DNA of 61,775 nucleotides from contig CAMBMS010000016.1 in the NCBI GenBank assembly GCA_945868845.1, positions 1 through 61,775 of the forward strand, written 5' to 3'. The DNA comes from Asaia bogorensis (GTDB lineage Bacteria > Pseudomonadota > Alphaproteobacteria > Acetobacterales > Acetobacteraceae). The notes below the pieces were generated by a model, which was not told the DNA's origin, did no database searches, and saw only the letters and a program-made list of their open reading frames with translations. Position numbers and translations under genes: made by a program. Positions 60,721 through 61,775 of the stretch are shown one piece after another (within the stretch, counting starts at the first letter, position 1; every line of letters starts with the position of its first letter).

Positions 60721-60889
60721 TATCTCGATCCGCCGCTTCGAATCCGAAGCCCAGCGCGAAGCCCGGTACAAGGCGGTCTACCAATCCGACTGGTGGAAGA
60801 CCAACATCACCCCCATCGTCGATCAGTTCCTGATCCGCCCCACCAACGTCCAGCGCCTCGTGCCAACGCCACGTTCTCCGGTGCCGCAG
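60701..60889 (+). pseudogene. NIPSNAP-family protein fragment
   Basis: After the repeat, the frame reads IREIPAYISIRRF, then ESEAQREARYKAVYQSDWWK and TNITPIVDQFLIRPTNVQRL, ending with VPTPRSPVPQ. It resembles NIPSNAP-domain proteins (REMRxYxL start and the DPEWQxF-type centre), but the middle of the domain appears deleted: the start IREI joins directly to the second half. Its frame continues past the natural end into the terminator of the convergent DctP gene. Confidence 0.55.
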
Positions 60890-60899
60890 GTAGAGATGG

Positions 60900-60933
60900 A
60901 AAACGGGCCGGGCGCCGGCGGACCGGCGCCCGG
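60900..60933 (-). terminator. Terminator after the TRAP binding-protein gene
   Basis: CCGGGCGCCGG (60908-60918) and CCGGCGCCCGG (60923-60933) form a perfect 11-bp stem with a CGGA loop. On the minus strand it is followed by CCCGTTTTCC. It lies 5 bases beyond the dctP stop, so the downstream DctQM genes need their own promoter. Confidence 0.8.
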
Positions 60934-60938
60934 AGCGG

Positions 60939-61775
60939 CTACTTCATGTATCCGTGTTCGCGCCAGATCGTGTAGTCGGCGCGGAACTTGGAATAGGACG
61001 CATGCACCCGCTTGAACAGCGGGCTTTTCGCGGATTCCTCAACCACTACTTCCTTCCACTTCTCTTCCATCACCTTCAGGATTTCCGGGCTCCATTTGCG
61101 GATCTGCACCCCCTTCGCCTTCAACTCGGCCAAGGCGCCGAATTGCGCGGCCTCGCCCTCGGCCAGTTCCTGCAGCATGTTCGCCTTGCAGGCCGTTTCG
61201 ATGATCAGCTTCTGGGTGTCGGACAGCTCGGCCCATTTGGATTTGGAGACATAGACCTGGGTGATCGAGGTCTGCTGGTGCCACCCCGGAAAGTAGTAGA
61301 ACTTCGCTACCTGGTAGAAGCCCAGCGACAGGTCCATGGAGGGCATCGAGAATTCGGTGGCGTCGATCGTGCCCAATTGCAGCGCCTGGAAGATTTCCCC
61401 CGCCATCAGCAATTGCGTCGCCACGCCCATCTTCTGCATCACATTGGCGCCGAGGCCGAAGAAGCGCATTTTCAGACCCTTGAAATCGTCCAGCGTGTTC
61501 ATCTCCTTACGGAACCAGCCGGAAGCTTCCGGGCTGATCAGGCCGCAATTGCGCGCGACGATGTTGTATTTCTCATGCACTTCCCACATCAGCTCGTTCC
61601 CGCCGCCATATTCGAACCAGGCCAGGAACTCGCCGGGGCTCGGCCCGAACGGCACGGTATTGAACATGGCGAAGCCGATGTCCTTGCCGGTATAATAACC
61701 CGCACCGGTATAGGCGGAATCGAGAGAGCCGTTGGAGATCGCATCGAAATACTGCGACACCGGCACCAGCGCCCC
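60939..61775 (-). CDS. dctP: TRAP transporter substrate-binding protein (DctP family), N-terminus outside window
   Basis: At least 278 C-terminal residues of a DctP-type periplasmic binding protein; the frame is open to the window edge. YDAI-type start and VPFGPSPGEFLAWFEYGGG, then KEMNTLDDFKGLKMRFFGLGANVMQKMGV (the conserved Arg for carboxylate binding is in KMRFFG), LGTIDATEFSMPSMDLSLGF, and HQQTSITQVYVSKSKWAELSD. This looks like the subgroup that binds 2-oxo or mannitol-type acids. A strong terminator separates it from the DctQM pairs downstream. Confidence 0.9.
   Translation of the reverse strand, partial: GALVPVSQYFDAISNGSLDSAYTGAGYYTGKDIGFAMFNTVPFGPSPGEFLAWFEYGGGNELMWEVHEKYNIVARNCGLISPEASGWFRKEMNTLDDFKGLKMRFFGLGANVMQKMGVATQLLMAGEIFQALQLGTIDATEFSMPSMDLSLGFYQVAKFYYFPGWHQQTSITQVYVSKSKWAELSDTQKLIIETACKANMLQELAEGEAAQFGALAELKAKGVQIRKWSPEILKVMEEKWKEVVVEESAKSPLFKRVHASYSKFRADYTIWREHGYMK

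Overview
The window looks like chromosomal DNA of an alphaproteobacterium, most plausibly a Rhodospirillales/Acetobacteraceae-type soil or environmental organism. This is inferred from the rplM-rpsI-argC gene order, the short (type 2) ArgC, the GC-rich coding sequence, and the abundance of periplasmic-binding-protein transporters and flavin/F420 oxidoreductases. No tRNA, rRNA or true CRISPR array was seen.

Layout. 1-1145: right part of an IS3-family element. 1189-1440: a structured stretch ending in a minus-strand terminator. 1457-6775: SDR dehydrogenase plus a complete branched-chain amino-acid-type (Liv) ABC transporter on +. 7125-11932: a second Liv transporter on -, with LivM and LivG fused in one protein, followed upstream by an N-acyl-D-amino-acid deacylase (12044-13756). 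13895-16556: a decayed stretch (autotransporter tail, AT-rich DNA) with a ferredoxin-like protein and a haloalkane-dehalogenase-like hydrolase. 16557-19015: Lon-like protease with a translationally coupled 43-aa membrane peptide. 19042-20434: DUF1330-like protein and an exported MORN-repeat protein. 20562-24100: enolase-superfamily dehydratase, D-2-hydroxyacid dehydrogenase and HpcH/HpaI aldolase, readable as a sugar-acid or hydroxyacid catabolic set. 24692-30853: heme-binding-like protein and a full Dpp/Opp peptide ABC transporter. 31158-37244: MetE-like methyltransferase, SDR, LLM flavin monooxygenase, and a second peptide-type binding protein. 37833-43224: small cysteine-repeat secreted protein, GST, orphan TctC binding protein and a second D-amino-acid deacylase, interleaved with IS3 scars. 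43290-55462: core-like region (LLM oxidoreductase, MBL phosphodiesterase, TatD, esterase, AlkA, rplM-rpsI, argC, gamma-carbonic anhydrase, LLM, TauD-type dioxygenase). 56050-61775: two tandem TRAP permease pairs (DctQM) and the C-terminal part of a TRAP binding protein, separated by IS6, repeat and NIPSNAP remnants.

The coherent theme is scavenging: binding-protein transporters of five kinds (two Liv, peptide ABC, TctC, TRAP) sit next to deacylases, dehydrogenases, flavin monooxygenases, a dioxygenase and a dehalogenase. The spaces between these operons hold many severed gene ends and worn IS3/IS6 pieces, so the accessory part appears to have been assembled and trimmed by repeated insertion and deletion.

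No obvious anti-phage or otherwise complete novel system was found. The most unusual items are the structured RNA-like region with mutually exclusive stems (1189-1440), the protease plus coupled membrane peptide (16557-19015), the triple Cys-repeat secreted protein (37833-38132), two lone 18-base CRISPR-repeat-like hairpin sequences (6870, 16413), and a diverged repeat shared by 39716-39905 and 60545-60720.
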